From: Tsukamurella pulmonis
Lineage (GTDB): Bacteria; Actinomycetota; Actinomycetes; Mycobacteriales; Mycobacteriaceae
Direction of reading: 5' to 3'
Assembly: GCF_900103175.1 (NCBI RefSeq)
Contig: NZ_FNLF01000002.1
Span: forward strand, 310,001-374,000
Length of the DNA stretch: 64,000 nt
A program made the translations under genes and the position numbers. Of the stretch, positions 1 through 8,993 are shown in pieces. Each line of letters starts with the position of its first letter. Position 1 is the first letter of the stretch. The notes under the pieces are model-generated. The model searched no databases. It was not told where the DNA came from and was given only the letters and a program-made list of their open reading frames with translations.

Positions 1-447
1 GCCGCCCTGGTAGAAGATGTTGAAGATGGCGAATGCCTCGATCCGCCGGTCGCCGGCGTCGGCGGCGAGGTACGCGCGCACGGCTGGGTTGAACAACGCC
101 CCGGCGAACCCAGTAGCTGCGGATGCGATGAGTAGTGCGGGTAGCGAGTCCACCGTCGCCAGCAAGGCGAATCCGATGGTCCGCAGTAGACACCCAGCGA
201 CGATAAGGGGCTTGAACCCCAGACGGTCGGCGAGGGTGCCGCCGATGAGGAACATGCCCTGCTGGGAGAAGTTGCGAATCCCCATGACGAGCCCGATGGC
301 CCAGCCTGCGAGCCCGACGGGGCCTGCGAGGTACCCGGCGAGGTAGGGCATGAGCATGTAGAAGCCCAGGTTGATGGTGAACTGATTGACCATCAACACC
401 TGGCTGGGCCGGTCGAACGTTCGGAACGTGGCGAGCGGCCCCCTCAT
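1..447 (-). CDS. MFS transporter, N-terminal part (runs off the window)
   Basis: This is the first 149 codons of a major facilitator superfamily membrane transporter. The 3' end lies outside the window. The translation contains hydrophobic segments and the typical MFS loop between helices 2 and 3, here [13 protein letters not shown], followed by a helix-3/4 region. The ATG at 447-445 overlaps the TGA of the upstream cysteine-synthase-like gene (ATGA), so the two are translationally coupled. The transporter may export or import the product or substrate of that enzyme, but the substrate cannot be read from the sequence. Confidence 0.85.
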   Translation of the reverse strand, partial: MRGPLATFRTFDRPSQVLMVNQFTINLGFYMLMPYLAGYLAGPVGLAGWAIGLVMGIRNFSQQGMFLIGGTLADRLGFKPLIVAGCLLRTIGFALLATVDSLPALLIASAATGFAGALFNPAVRAYLAADAGDRRIEAFAIFNIFYQGG

Positions 448-1586
448 ACGATGGTCAGCGGGTTGCAGACAGCGGTGGTGCGGGACCAGCGGTGCACGAC
501 AGTGGAGGTCGGGTCGGAGATGGTGATCGGCGCCGACGGCGGCGCCACGGTCGGATTGATGTCGTTGGCGTTGCAGAACTCGTCGCTGTAGACCGTTCCG
601 TAATAGCGCTGGGGGCCGTCGGGGAAGATCGCGGCGACGACCGTGTCAGGCGAGCGAGTGCCGGCGATCCATCCGGCCACTTGGGCGACGGCACCGACGC
701 TCCAGCCGCCGGTGGCATAGTGCGTCGCGGCAAGAGTCCGGCACGCCCACACCGATTCCGCGGGCGCCACCCAGTGCACCTCGGAGAACGCCGAGTAGTC
801 GACGTTCTCCGGGTATATGCTCGAGCCCAGGCCTCGCATGAGCCGCTTGCGCGCGGGCTGCCCGAAGATCGTCGACCCGACGGTGTCGACCCCGATGAGC
901 TGTAGGTCTGGCAGGAACTGCCTCAGGGTGCGGCTGACCCCAGCTGAATGTCCACCGGTGCCGACCGAACAGACCAGTACGTCGATGTGCCCGAGTTGGG
1001 TCAATAGCTCGAGTGCCAGCGGCTGGTACGCGCTGACGTTATCCGGGTTGGTGTACTGATCCGGGCACCAGGCAGTCGGGTCCGAAGCCAGGTGCTCACA
1101 GACTCGGTCTCGGCGCGCTTGCTGCCAACCTCCGGTCGGATGAGGTTCGGTCACCAAGTCGACCTCGGCGCCGTACGCGGCGAGCATCTGGGTCAGGATC
1201 GGCTCCAGCCCAGGGTCGGTCACCAGCGTCACCGGATGACCGTGCACGATGCCCGCCAAAGCCAGCCCCAGCCCGAGAGTCCCGCTGGTCGACTCCACGA
1301 TCCGTGCGCCCGGGGAGAGATCCCCCCGCGCCTTCGCGCGTTCGATCATATGTAGGGCCGGCCGGTCCTTCATTCCTCCGGGATTGAACCCCTCGAGTTT
1401 GGCCCAGAACCCGTGCCCGGCCGGCGCGAACGGTTCGGCGATCCGCATCACCGGAGTGTTGCCGACCAGGGCCGCCGGGCGCTCCGAGACAGGTCCGATG
1501 TCGACGAGTGACCGGGCGGGCAACGGCGGGTGCAGCAATGACAGTGGGGGGCGAGAATCAGGAACCGTGGTCACTTCGGTGCTCAC
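444..1586 (-). CDS. PLP-dependent cysteine synthase/cystathionine beta-synthase-like protein
   Basis: A fold-type II pyridoxal-phosphate enzyme of about 380 aa, in the CysK/CBS superfamily. An [10 protein letters not shown] motif places the PLP lysine near residue 73. A substrate-binding loop ESTSGTLG and the glycine-rich phosphate-binding stretch VGTGGHSAG are also present. The GTG at 1586 is chosen because AAAGGA lies just upstream. An in-frame start further out would add about 47 residues with no family resemblance. About 60 residues at the C-terminus, after [17 protein letters not shown], extend beyond plain CysK. It overlaps the MFS gene by four bases and is divergent from the two-component system. 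Its substrate is unknown. Sulfide or cysteine chemistry would fit a metal-stress island, but that is inference. Confidence 0.8.
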   Translation of the reverse strand: MSTEVTTVPDSRPPLSLLHPPLPARSLVDIGPVSERPAALVGNTPVMRIAEPFAPAGHGFWAKLEGFNPGGMKDRPALHMIERAKARGDLSPGARIVESTSGTLGLGLALAGIVHGHPVTLVTDPGLEPILTQMLAAYGAEVDLVTEPHPTGGWQQARRDRVCEHLASDPTAWCPDQYTNPDNVSAYQPLALELLTQLGHIDVLVCSVGTGGHSAGVSRTLRQFLPDLQLIGVDTVGSTIFGQPARKRLMRGLGSSIYPENVDYSAFSEVHWVAPAESVWACRTLAATHYATGGWSVGAVAQVAGWIAGTRSPDTVVAAIFPDGPQRYYGTVYSDEFCNANDINPTVAPPSAPITISDPTSTVVHRWSRTTAVCNPLTIV

Positions 1587-1799
1587 GTGCTGGGGTCCTT
1601 TCGGAAGCGGAAAAGGGCGGCACAGGTGTGTGGCACGCCACCCGCCGCGACGGTCTTGCAGGACCAGGACGGTCAGCGTGAGTCGGCAGATGGCGTGCCC
1701 GTGGCCCGCCGGGTGAAGACGTGCCACCGGTGATCAGTCCGGTGAGGGGTATCTGATCGCCCTCGACTGTGCGTGCCCTAACCAGGCCGTTATGTGTGC

Positions 1800-1822
1800 T
1801 CAAGATCAAGATTTGCTCAAGA
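1800..1822 (+). promoter_or_regulatory. Candidate response-regulator box, direct repeats of TCAAGA
   Basis: TCAAGA occurs at 1800, 1806 and 1817. The copies at 1806 and 1817 are 11 bp apart, the usual phasing for OmpR-family regulators, and read TCAAGATT-N3-TCAAGA. The box lies about 50 bases before the response-regulator gene, and a near-identical box precedes blaI at 14709-14725. It resembles, from memory, the CopR box of corynebacteria (TGAAGATTT repeats). Autoregulation is inferred. Confidence 0.55.
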
Positions 1823-1872
1823 ACCGCGCCTCGGGTCGATCCTGGGCATACGGTCAGGCCACGATGGGAGGC

Positions 1873-2643
1873 ATGGATGCGATTGTTGCCGAGCCCAAGC
1901 CGACGGCGGTGACCGAACCGCGGCCGAAGCTGGGCCTGCGCGCGATGGTTGTCGAGGACGAGCCGGACCTCGCCGAGGTCATCGCCGACTACCTTCAGCG
2001 CAGTGGTTTCGATGTCGAGATCACCGGCGATGGAGCGGCCGCAGTCGCCGCCGCGCACCGAACTCCACCGGATGTCGTCGTCCTCGACCTCGGGCTGCCC
2101 TCGCTCGACGGTGTCGAAGTGTGCCGGCAACTGCGCACCTTCTCGGACGCCTACGTTGTCATGGTCACCGCCCGCGCCGACGAAGTCGACACCCTGGTCG
2201 GCCTGTCGGTCGGGGCGGACGACTACCTGACCAAACCGTTCAGCCCGCGGGAGCTGATCGCCCGAATCGAAGCAATGCTGCGCCGCCCCCGCGCCGGAAC
2301 CGTCAACGGGCCCGCCGTGGCACAGGGCGCGGAGCGCCGCATCGGGGATCTGCTAATCGACCCGAGCGGTCGGGAGGTGAGCGTCGCCGGTAGACCCGCG
2401 GCTCTCACCCGCACCGAGTTCGACCTTCTCGACGTCCTCTCGCGCCGCCCGGGCATGGTGTTCAGCCGCGACCAACTGCTCGCCGAACTCTGGGGACCGA
2501 CCTGGGTCGGCGATGCACACGTCGTCGACGTCCACATCGCCAGCCTGCGTCGCAAGCTCGGCGACACCACCACCGAACGGCGCTACATCCGCACCATCCG
2601 CGGCATCGGTTACCGAATGGGTGACGGCCGGTCGAAGCAATGA
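1873..2643 (+). CDS. OmpR-family response regulator (copper-type two-component system)
   Basis: A two-domain regulator of about 256 aa. The receiver domain has acidic residues in VVEDEPD, the phospho-acceptor Asp near residue 72 in VVVLDLGLPS, and a conserved lysine in DYLTKPFSP. The winged-helix DNA-binding domain ends RRYIRTIRGIGYRM, as in OmpR/PhoB. The start is uncertain: ATG at 1873, 1864 or 1792 are in frame, and the receiver domain itself begins at about 1945. The TGA overlaps the sensor kinase ATG, so the pair is coupled. The neighbours (Met/His-rich lipoprotein and multicopper oxidase) indicate a copper-responsive role. A direct-repeat box upstream suggests autoregulation. Confidence 0.9.
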   Translation: MDAIVAEPKPTAVTEPRPKLGLRAMVVEDEPDLAEVIADYLQRSGFDVEITGDGAAAVAAAHRTPPDVVVLDLGLPSLDGVEVCRQLRTFSDAYVVMVTARADEVDTLVGLSVGADDYLTKPFSPRELIARIEAMLRRPRAGTVNGPAVAQGAERRIGDLLIDPSGREVSVAGRPAALTRTEFDLLDVLSRRPGMVFSRDQLLAELWGPTWVGDAHVVDVHIASLRRKLGDTTTERRYIRTIRGIGYRMGDGRSKQ

Positions 2644-3890
2644 GCGCGCCCCGATCCGACGCACGGCGCACCCGTCGCCCACGTTCGGGGTTCACCACCA
2701 GGCTGTTCATCGCCCAGACCATCGTCATCGCCGCTGGCGCTGGGGCCTCCGCGCTGGTGGCGTGGACTGTCGCACCGCACCTGTTCCACACCCACATGGC
2801 CCACGCCGGCCTGCCGACCGCCTCACCCCAAGCCAAACACGTCGAGGAGGCGTTCGCCTCCTCACTGGTGGTATCCGTCTCGGTCGCCCTATTGAGCTCC
2901 ATGGTCCTCGCACTCGTCGTCAGTTGGCTGATCACCCGCCGCGTCCGACGCTCCATCGGCGCCGTGGTGACCTCGACGGCGAACATCGCCGCCGGCAACC
3001 ACGCGATTCGCGTCCCGCCCAGCCGCTTGGGCCGCGAATTCAGCGACCTGACCCGCAGCGTGAACCGACTCGCCGAGCAGATCGATACCACCGAAGAGAT
3101 CCGCCAGCAGATGCTCTCCGACCTCGCCCATGAACTTCGGACGCCGATCACCACCATCACCGCCCAAATCGAAGCCGCCGAGGACGGCATCCGCACACCA
3201 GGCGTGCAAATGTACGGCGTCATCCGCAGCGCCACCGGTCGCCTCAAGCGACTCGCTGACGACATCGATGCTGTCTCCCGCGCCGGCGAACGACAACTAC
3301 GCGTCGAAGCAGAGCCGACCGCGGTCAACGACATCACCACCGCCGCGGTCCGTGAGGCGCAACCCGGCTACGACGCTGTAGGTATCCACCTCGGCCTCGG
3401 GCCCACCACCACCGACCTCGTCGACGCCGACCGTGCCCGCATCGGCCAGACCCTCGCGAACCTGCTCAGCAACGCACGCCGACACACCCCACCGGGAGGC
3501 AGCGTCACGGTCAGTAGCCGCCGCCGCGACCACAACCTCATCGACATCATCGTCGAGGACACAGGCGAAGGCATCGCCAGCGAACACCTCCCACACATCT
3601 TCGACCGCTTCTACCGCACTGACACCTCTCGCAGCCGCGACGCCGGCGGCAGCGGTATCGGCCTGACTATCGCCCGCGCGCTCGCCGAGGCCCACGACGG
3701 ATCCCTCACCGCCACCAGCCGCGGGCCCGGACAAGGCGCCCAGTTCACCCTGACCCTGCCGGTCTACAAACGCCGCAACACCAAGCGAGAACACCCACCA
3801 CCGGAACCCGGTACAGCCTCGAGCCCACTACCCCGACCGCCCCTTCAACGAACCCCACAGAGAATCCCTGCCAGAAAGACGAACCGATGA
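2640..3890 (+). CDS. Sensor histidine kinase with His/Met-rich extracytoplasmic loop
   Basis: A membrane sensor kinase of 416 aa. Transmembrane helices at about 22-45 and 72-97 enclose a short external loop with His47, His50, His52, Met53 and His55, suited to binding copper or another soft metal. A HAMP-like segment follows (about 98-150). The dimerisation domain has phospho-acceptor His164 in LAHELRTPI. The HATPase domain carries the N box NLLSNARRHTP and the G boxes DTGEGI and GGSGIGLTIA. The ATG overlaps the TGA of the response regulator. The Pro/Arg-rich C-terminal tail of about 35 residues after the catalytic core is probably not structured. Its stop overlaps the next start (ATGA). Confidence 0.92.
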   Translation: MSAPRSDARRTRRPRSGFTTRLFIAQTIVIAAGAGASALVAWTVAPHLFHTHMAHAGLPTASPQAKHVEEAFASSLVVSVSVALLSSMVLALVVSWLITRRVRRSIGAVVTSTANIAAGNHAIRVPPSRLGREFSDLTRSVNRLAEQIDTTEEIRQQMLSDLAHELRTPITTITAQIEAAEDGIRTPGVQMYGVIRSATGRLKRLADDIDAVSRAGERQLRVEAEPTAVNDITTAAVREAQPGYDAVGIHLGLGPTTTDLVDADRARIGQTLANLLSNARRHTPPGGSVTVSSRRRDHNLIDIIVEDTGEGIASEHLPHIFDRFYRTDTSRSRDAGGSGIGLTIARALAEAHDGSLTATSRGPGQGAQFTLTLPVYKRRNTKREHPPPEPGTASSPLPRPPLQRTPQRIPARKTNR

Positions 3891-4153
3891 ACCCGAAACG
3901 ACTGATCACCACCGCCGCCGTCACCGCCACTATTGCCCTCGCCGTCACCGCCTGCGGCGACGACATGTCCACGATGAACATGAACGACGACACCAGCACT
4001 ACCCCCACCTCAACCCAACCGTCGATGCCCGCAGGCCACTCGATGAGCAGCTCCCCGACTTCATCGCCGACACCTCACACAAGCATGCCGGGTATGTCGG
4101 GTATGCCAGGGATGGGCGACGGCAGCCCGACAGTCAGCCCCGCTGCCCCCTAA
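3887..4153 (+). CDS. Small Met/His-rich lipoprotein, probable copper binder
   Basis: An 88-aa precursor with an N-terminal signal peptide and a lipobox ending AVTAC, so lipidation is expected near Cys20. The mature part is low complexity, Ser/Thr/Pro plus Met and His. It includes MSTMNMN, a His-Ser-Met segment and the repeat MPGMSGMPGMG, which is typical of periplasmic Cu(I)-binding chains. It is translationally coupled to the kinase gene (ATGA) and precedes the multicopper oxidase, whose own Met-rich loop carries similar MPGM units. The likely role is to bind or hand over copper at the outer face of the membrane. This is inferred from composition and context, with no conserved fold visible. 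Confidence 0.75.
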   Translation: MNPKRLITTAAVTATIALAVTACGDDMSTMNMNDDTSTTPTSTQPSMPAGHSMSSSPTSSPTPHTSMPGMSGMPGMGDGSPTVSPAAP

Positions 4154-4200
4154 GCAGGGCCGCCCCCGACTTCCTCGACGTCAAACCAAGGAACCAATTC

Positions 4201-5694
4201 ATGACACCGGTGACCAGACGAACAGCCCTCTTCGGCGGTCTCGCCGCGCTCAGCGTCGGCGCGCTCGCCGCATGTGGCGACAAGACCGCCAGCACGCCGA
4301 GTGGTGCCTCTCGTGCGCTGCAAGGACCGCCACTACAGGCCACACCCCAGGCCGGACAGAAGGTCGTTGAGACGACCCTCACCGCGCGCGAGACCACCGT
4401 AGACCTCGGCGGTATCACCGCCCGTACCTGGGCCTACGACGACGCCCTCCCCGGCAAGGTCCTGCGCGCCAACGCCGGAGACTTCCTCCGCGTCACCCTC
4501 GACAACAAGCTTCCCGCCGACACCACCATCCACTGGCATGGCATCCGCCTGCGTAACGAAGCTGACGGCGTTCCCGGCGTCACCCAGGATGCTGTGCGCC
4601 CCGGGGGGCGATTCGTCTACGAGTTCACCGCCCCGGACGCCGGTACCCACTACTTCCATCCCCACGTCGGTGCCCAGCTCGACCGTGCCCTCTACGCTCC
4701 GATCATCATCGACGACCCCAATGAGCGAGGCGCCTTCGACGCGGAGTGGATCGTCGTCCTCGATGACTGGACCGACGGCATCGGCAAGAACCCTGACCAG
4801 ATCCTTGCCGACTTCCAGGCCAAGACCGGACCTTTGCAGACCGGGATGGGCGGGATGGGTGGCATGGACCACTCCTCGATGCCTGGCATGGGAAGCTCTC
4901 CGCTGGGCGATGCTGGTGACGTGGTCTACCCGCACTACCTCATCAACGGCCGGATCCCTGCGGCGCCGACCGAGTTCCGCGCCAAGCCCGGACAACGCAT
5001 CCGCCTGCGGATCATCAACGCCGGCTCCGACACCGTCTTCCGCGTTGCCCTCGGCGGTCACACGATGACCGTCACCCACACCGACGGACACAGGGTCAAC
5101 GACATGCAGGCCCGCGCGCTCTTCGTCGCTATGGGGGAACGCTACGACGTGACCGTCACCGCAGGCGACGGCGCGTTTCCGCTAGTCGCCGCGGCTGAGG
5201 GCAAGAAGGGCCAGGCTCTGGCAGTCCTGCGCACAGGCTCTGGCGCCGCACCCGCCGCCGACATTCGCCCCGCGGAACTGGACGGCGCGGTCCTGCTCGG
5301 CGCCACCGAACTCGCCGCCGCGGACTCCGCGCGCCTTCCTGACGCCCAGCCCGACTCCACGATCAAGGTCGCGCTCAACGGCCAGATGGACCCGTACGCC
5401 TGGGGCATTAACGGCAAGAAGCACGGCGAAGACACGCCTCTGCGCGTCAGCAAGGGCCAGCGACTGCGGATGCAGATCACCAACGAAACGATGATGCTTC
5501 ACCCCATGCATATCCACGGCCACACCTGGGGCCTCCCCGGCAGTGGCGGACTGCGCAAGGACACGGTGCTCATCAAGCCCATGGGCTCGGTCGAGGTCGA
5601 CCTCGACGCGGACAACCCCGGAACCTGGGCCCTGCACTGCCACAACATCTATCACATGGAGATGGGCATGATGACCACCCTCAAGTACACCTGA
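4201..5694 (+). CDS. Multicopper oxidase, Tat/lipoprotein type
   Basis: A 497-aa exported oxidase that would convert Cu(I) to the less toxic Cu(II). The signal peptide has twin arginines at 6-7 and a lipobox ALAAC (Cys25), so it is probably a Tat-exported lipoprotein. All four copper-ligand motifs are visible: HWHGIR (111-116), HYFHPH (150-155), HPMHIHGH near the C-terminus and HCHNIYHMEMGM at the end. A Met-rich insertion (GMGGMGGMDHSSMPGMG, about residues 217-233) resembles the CueO substrate-binding loop. It lies 47 bases after the Met-rich lipoprotein and belongs to the same operon as the two-component system by orientation and spacing. Confidence 0.95.
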   Translation: MTPVTRRTALFGGLAALSVGALAACGDKTASTPSGASRALQGPPLQATPQAGQKVVETTLTARETTVDLGGITARTWAYDDALPGKVLRANAGDFLRVTLDNKLPADTTIHWHGIRLRNEADGVPGVTQDAVRPGGRFVYEFTAPDAGTHYFHPHVGAQLDRALYAPIIIDDPNERGAFDAEWIVVLDDWTDGIGKNPDQILADFQAKTGPLQTGMGGMGGMDHSSMPGMGSSPLGDAGDVVYPHYLINGRIPAAPTEFRAKPGQRIRLRIINAGSDTVFRVALGGHTMTVTHTDGHRVNDMQARALFVAMGERYDVTVTAGDGAFPLVAAAEGKKGQALAVLRTGSGAAPAADIRPAELDGAVLLGATELAAADSARLPDAQPDSTIKVALNGQMDPYAWGINGKKHGEDTPLRVSKGQRLRMQITNETMMLHPMHIHGHTWGLPGSGGLRKDTVLIKPMGSVEVDLDADNPGTWALHCHNIYHMEMGMMTTLKYT

Positions 5695-5739
5695 CGCGAC
5701 CGACGTCTCCGCGGCTGCCCCCGATGGCGAGTGCGACCG

Positions 5740-5782
5740 ACCAGCCACCAACTACTATGCTACTTAGTAGTTGGTGGCTGGT
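5740..5782. promoter_or_regulatory. BlaI-type operator 1, inside an 18-bp inverted repeat
   Basis: The core is ACTACTA-N7-TAGTAGT at 5751-5771. The palindrome continues outwards to perfect 18-base arms (5740-5757 and 5765-5782) around a 7-base spacer. The left arm contains TACTAT (5753-5758), a good -10 hexamer for the thioredoxin-like gene starting at 5809. BlaI binding there would block RNA polymerase. The long arms could also form a hairpin behind the multicopper oxidase gene. Confidence 0.8.
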
Positions 5783-5808
5783 TCGTTAGCCGCCGAGAAG
5801 GGGTGAGG

Positions 5809-6456
5809 ATGCGACGACAGTCCACACGGGCATCGCTGGGCGATGATGACTGTCCCCCGAGCGGCAGCTCGAGTCTGCGCCGGTGCGCCGGTGTGATCGC
5901 GGTGCTTGTGGTCGCGATGCTGCTCGGCGGGTGCGTTCAGCTCAGCGACCGGGCACGTGATGGCGGGATCATCGCTCCGGATGGCAAGGCCAGGCACTTC
6001 TACCCGCCCGAGCGGCGCAGCGTCGTCGGTGAGCTGTCCGGACGTAGTGTCACTGATCCCGGGGCCACGCTGCGACTGTCGGACTACGCCGGAAAGGTCG
6101 TGGTGATCAACGTCTGGGGCTCCTGGTGCGCCCCCTGTCGTCTCGAGGCTCCTGCTCTGGAAAAGGTGTACACGGCGCGCAAGTCCAAGGGTGTGCAGTT
6201 TCTCGGTATCGACGTTCGTGAAACCGCCGGCGACGATGCGGCGCGGGACTTCATCCGCTCCCACGGGCTGACCTATCCGTCGATCTACGATCCCCCTGGC
6301 AAGACGCTGCTAGCGCTCGGTGAGCAGTATCCGACCACAGTAGTGCCGATGACCTTCGTCCTTGATCGGCAGCATCGCGTGGCCGCGGCATACCTGACGA
6401 CGATCGACGAGAAGACCCTCACCGATGCCGTGGACCGCGTCGCCGGGGAGGGCTGA
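5809..6456 (+). CDS. TlpA-like thiol-disulfide lipoprotein
   Basis: A 215-aa exported thioredoxin-fold protein. The N-terminus has a basic region, a hydrophobic stretch (about 28-41) and lipobox LLGGC (Cys42). The thioredoxin active site is WGSWCAPCRLEAP, a CxxC of the TlpA/ResA type. The conserved cis-proline region TTVVPMTFVLD follows. The ATG at 5809 is chosen for GAGAAGGGG just upstream. An in-frame GTG at 5731 would place the BlaI operator inside the gene. It is coupled to ccdA through TGATG, and CcdA would pass electrons to its CxxC. It is the first gene of the BlaI-operator-controlled unit. Confidence 0.9.
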   Translation: MRRQSTRASLGDDDCPPSGSSSLRRCAGVIAVLVVAMLLGGCVQLSDRARDGGIIAPDGKARHFYPPERRSVVGELSGRSVTDPGATLRLSDYAGKVVVINVWGSWCAPCRLEAPALEKVYTARKSKGVQFLGIDVRETAGDDAARDFIRSHGLTYPSIYDPPGKTLLALGEQYPTTVVPMTFVLDRQHRVAAAYLTTIDEKTLTDAVDRVAGEG

Positions 6457-7253
6457 TGGGACAAGCCTTTGCCGACGCCGCCGTGTCAGGTCCGCTGATC
6501 CTGGCGATCGGGGCATGCCTGCTCGCCGGGTTGGTGTCCTTCGCCTCGCCGTGCATCGTGCCCCTTGTTCCCGGCTACTTGTCGTACCTCGCGGGGCTGG
6601 TCGGCGCCGAGGCTCCAGCGACGTCGATCGCAGAGCTCGGCGGCAGCGGAAAGGCGGTAGACCGGTCCGGTCGGTGGAGAGTGCTCGGCGCAGCCGCGTT
6701 GTTCGTCGGCGGGTTCACAGCGGCCTTCCTCTTGATGACGATGTCGGTGTTTGGTCTGGCGGCGACGATTCGGCTCAATGCAGAGACGCTGATGCGGATA
6801 GGTGGGGGAATCACCATCATCATGGGCTTGGCGTTCATCGGATTGGTCCCGGCACTTGCCCGCGAGGTGCGTTTTGCGCCACGACCCTGGACCACGCTTG
6901 CCGGTGCCCCGCTGCTGGGCGGGGTGTTCGCGCTCGGCTGGACTCCCTGTATCGGTCCCACCCTGGCGGGGATCATGTCGATCATTGTGGGCACCAACGC
7001 TGCACCGGCACGCGGTGCCGCGCTGGTGGTGGCCTACTGCGTAGGCCTGGGCCTGCCGTTCATCGCACTCGCCGTCGGATCGACCGCCGCGGTGCGGGCC
7101 GTCGGATGGCTTCGCCGCAACAGCCGACGCATCCAGGTCGCCGGCGGCGTGCTCATGATCGTCGTCGGACTCGCCCTGGTCACCGGCTACTGGTCCGACT
7201 TCGTCGACATGGTCCGGCGGCTCTTCGTCTCCAACATCGTCATGCCGATCTGA
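6456..7253 (+). CDS. ccdA: CcdA/DsbD-type thiol-disulfide membrane transporter
   Basis: A 265-aa multi-spanning protein of the cytochrome c biogenesis/DsbD-beta family. It moves reducing equivalents from cytoplasmic thioredoxin to extracytoplasmic thiol proteins. The two conserved membrane cysteines are visible in FASPCIVPLVPGYLSY (helix 1) and GWTPCIGPTLAGI (helix 4). At least six hydrophobic segments are present. The ATG shares its A with the TGA of the upstream TlpA-like gene. Its two flanking TlpA-like proteins are the obvious electron acceptors. No cytochrome c or cytochrome assembly gene is nearby, so the role is more likely in thiol redox than in haem maturation. Confidence 0.9.
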   Translation: MGQAFADAAVSGPLILAIGACLLAGLVSFASPCIVPLVPGYLSYLAGLVGAEAPATSIAELGGSGKAVDRSGRWRVLGAAALFVGGFTAAFLLMTMSVFGLAATIRLNAETLMRIGGGITIIMGLAFIGLVPALAREVRFAPRPWTTLAGAPLLGGVFALGWTPCIGPTLAGIMSIIVGTNAAPARGAALVVAYCVGLGLPFIALAVGSTAAVRAVGWLRRNSRRIQVAGGVLMIVVGLALVTGYWSDFVDMVRRLFVSNIVMPI

Positions 7254-7355
7254 CAGGAATCGCCGTCGACACGCACCAACCAGTACGCCCGCGATCGCCC
7301 AGACGACTCGCGACGAGCAGCACCACCACGGTCCAGAATTGAGGAGATCTCACTC

Positions 7356-8993
7356 GTGACCACGCAGACAGCACGAAGGCTCCCATCCGCGACATCCACT
7401 CGGTGGGGGCCGACTCATTGGCCGTGGACGCACACAGCGGTCAGGCTACTTCTGGCTGCCGCCGGCGGCGGAGCGATGTTCATCTCGTTCCCACCCACCG
7501 CGCTGTGGGGAGCGGCGCCGGTCGGTGTCGCGCTCGTGGTCGCCGCCGTGTGGGGCTGCGGAATCGGCCAAGCCCTGCTGTACGGTTACGCCGCGGGGCT
7601 GGCGTTCTTCCTGCCCTTGCTTCCGTGGGTAGGCATCTACGTTGGGGCTGGGCCGTGGATCGCGCTCGCCGCGGTCGAAGCCGTCGCGGTAGCGGTGTTC
7701 GGCGCCTTGGTCAGCCGGATGGTGGTTCTCCCCGGCTACCCGCTGTGGTGCGCCTGCGCGTGGACAGCGACGGAGGCACTGCGCAGCCGCCTGCCATTCG
7801 GCGGGTTCCCTTGGGGAAAGTTGGCGTTCGGGCAGACCGATGGGCCTCTCGTACAGTTGGCCGCGGTCGGCGGCGCACCGGCTGTCTCGTTCGCGGTCGC
7901 CCTCATCGGGTGCTCCGGTTTCGCCGTGGTCCGCGCGGCACTGCGGAGGTCACCGCGCGCTGCTGTCCGTGCGTCGCTTGGTGGCATCCTCCCGTTCGCC
8001 GGCGCAGCACTCCTAATCGCGCTACCAGCGTACGAACCGCGAGCGAGCGTGACCGTTGCGGTGATCCAAGGCAACGTTCCCCGCCTAGGACTGGACTTCA
8101 ATGCTCAGCGTGCCGCAGTGCTCGAGAATCACCTACGACGCACCGAGGACCTCGCCAGTGCCATCGAATCTGGCCAGATGCCCCGGCCCGCCATGATCGT
8201 CTGGCCCGAGAACGCCTCGGATATCGACCCGCTGCGCGATCGGCAGGTGCGCGCGCGGATCGATGAGACGGTCAACAGGCTCGGCGTACCTGTCCTCGTC
8301 GGTGCAGTACTCTCCGCCGACGACGGCACATCACGCAACGTCTCCATCGTCTGGAACCCCGGCTCCGGTCCAGGGCAGCAACACATCAAGCGGCGACTGG
8401 TGCCCTTCGGGGAGTACCTACCGATGCGGCCGGTCGCAACCCGCCTGTCCGCATACGCCGACAAGGCCGGCCGGTTCGTGCCTGGCGATGGTGACGGCAT
8501 TGTCACCCTCGCTGGCATACCGACCGCGGCTGCCATCTGCTACGAAGTGGCCTTCGACGACCTCATCCGTGAATCTGTACGTGGTGGAGCTCAGCTGATC
8601 ACCGTGCCCACCAACAACGCGACGTTCGGCCGCACGGCCATGTCATTCCAACAACTGGCGATGTCCCGACTGCGGGCCATTGAGCACCGCCGCACCGTCC
8701 TGATCGCCGCGACGAGTGGCGTCAGCGCAGTCGTTACCCCGGACGGGACGGTCACCGACCAGTCCGCACTGTTCAGTGCGGATACTCTGATCGCGACAGT
8801 TCCCCTCGACGACCGGCTCACACTCGCCACCCGCTGGGGCGCGTTGCCCGAAGCGATCACGTCCGCCCTGGCCGCTGCGGCTCTGATCGCCGCAACGGTG
8901 TTCAAACGGCGCGCACGTCGCACCTCCGGTCTCAAACGGTCGGTCCCCGCCGATACGACGCCCGTGCCCATCGACGAGCAGAAGAGCCCATGA
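7356..8993 (+). CDS. lnt: Apolipoprotein N-acyltransferase
   Basis: A 545-aa integral membrane enzyme that transfers the third acyl chain to the N-terminal cysteine of lipoproteins. Hydrophobic helices fill residues 25-240. A carbon-nitrogen hydrolase domain (about 225-490) shows the Glu-Lys-Cys triad in IVWPENASD, HIKRRLVPFGEYLP and AAICYEVAFDD. A final helix is near 500. The GTG is preceded by GAGGAGA. It sits between ccdA (103-base gap) and a second TlpA-like gene (ATGA overlap). Actinobacteria normally carry chromosomal Lnt genes, often fused to a glycosyltransferase, so this is probably an extra island copy serving the lipoproteins encoded around it. Confidence 0.93.
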   Translation: MTTQTARRLPSATSTRWGPTHWPWTHTAVRLLLAAAGGGAMFISFPPTALWGAAPVGVALVVAAVWGCGIGQALLYGYAAGLAFFLPLLPWVGIYVGAGPWIALAAVEAVAVAVFGALVSRMVVLPGYPLWCACAWTATEALRSRLPFGGFPWGKLAFGQTDGPLVQLAAVGGAPAVSFAVALIGCSGFAVVRAALRRSPRAAVRASLGGILPFAGAALLIALPAYEPRASVTVAVIQGNVPRLGLDFNAQRAAVLENHLRRTEDLASAIESGQMPRPAMIVWPENASDIDPLRDRQVRARIDETVNRLGVPVLVGAVLSADDGTSRNVSIVWNPGSGPGQQHIKRRLVPFGEYLPMRPVATRLSAYADKAGRFVPGDGDGIVTLAGIPTAAAICYEVAFDDLIRESVRGGAQLITVPTNNATFGRTAMSFQQLAMSRLRAIEHRRTVLIAATSGVSAVVTPDGTVTDQSALFSADTLIATVPLDDRLTLATRWGALPEAITSALAAAALIAATVFKRRARRTSGLKRSVPADTTPVPIDEQKSP

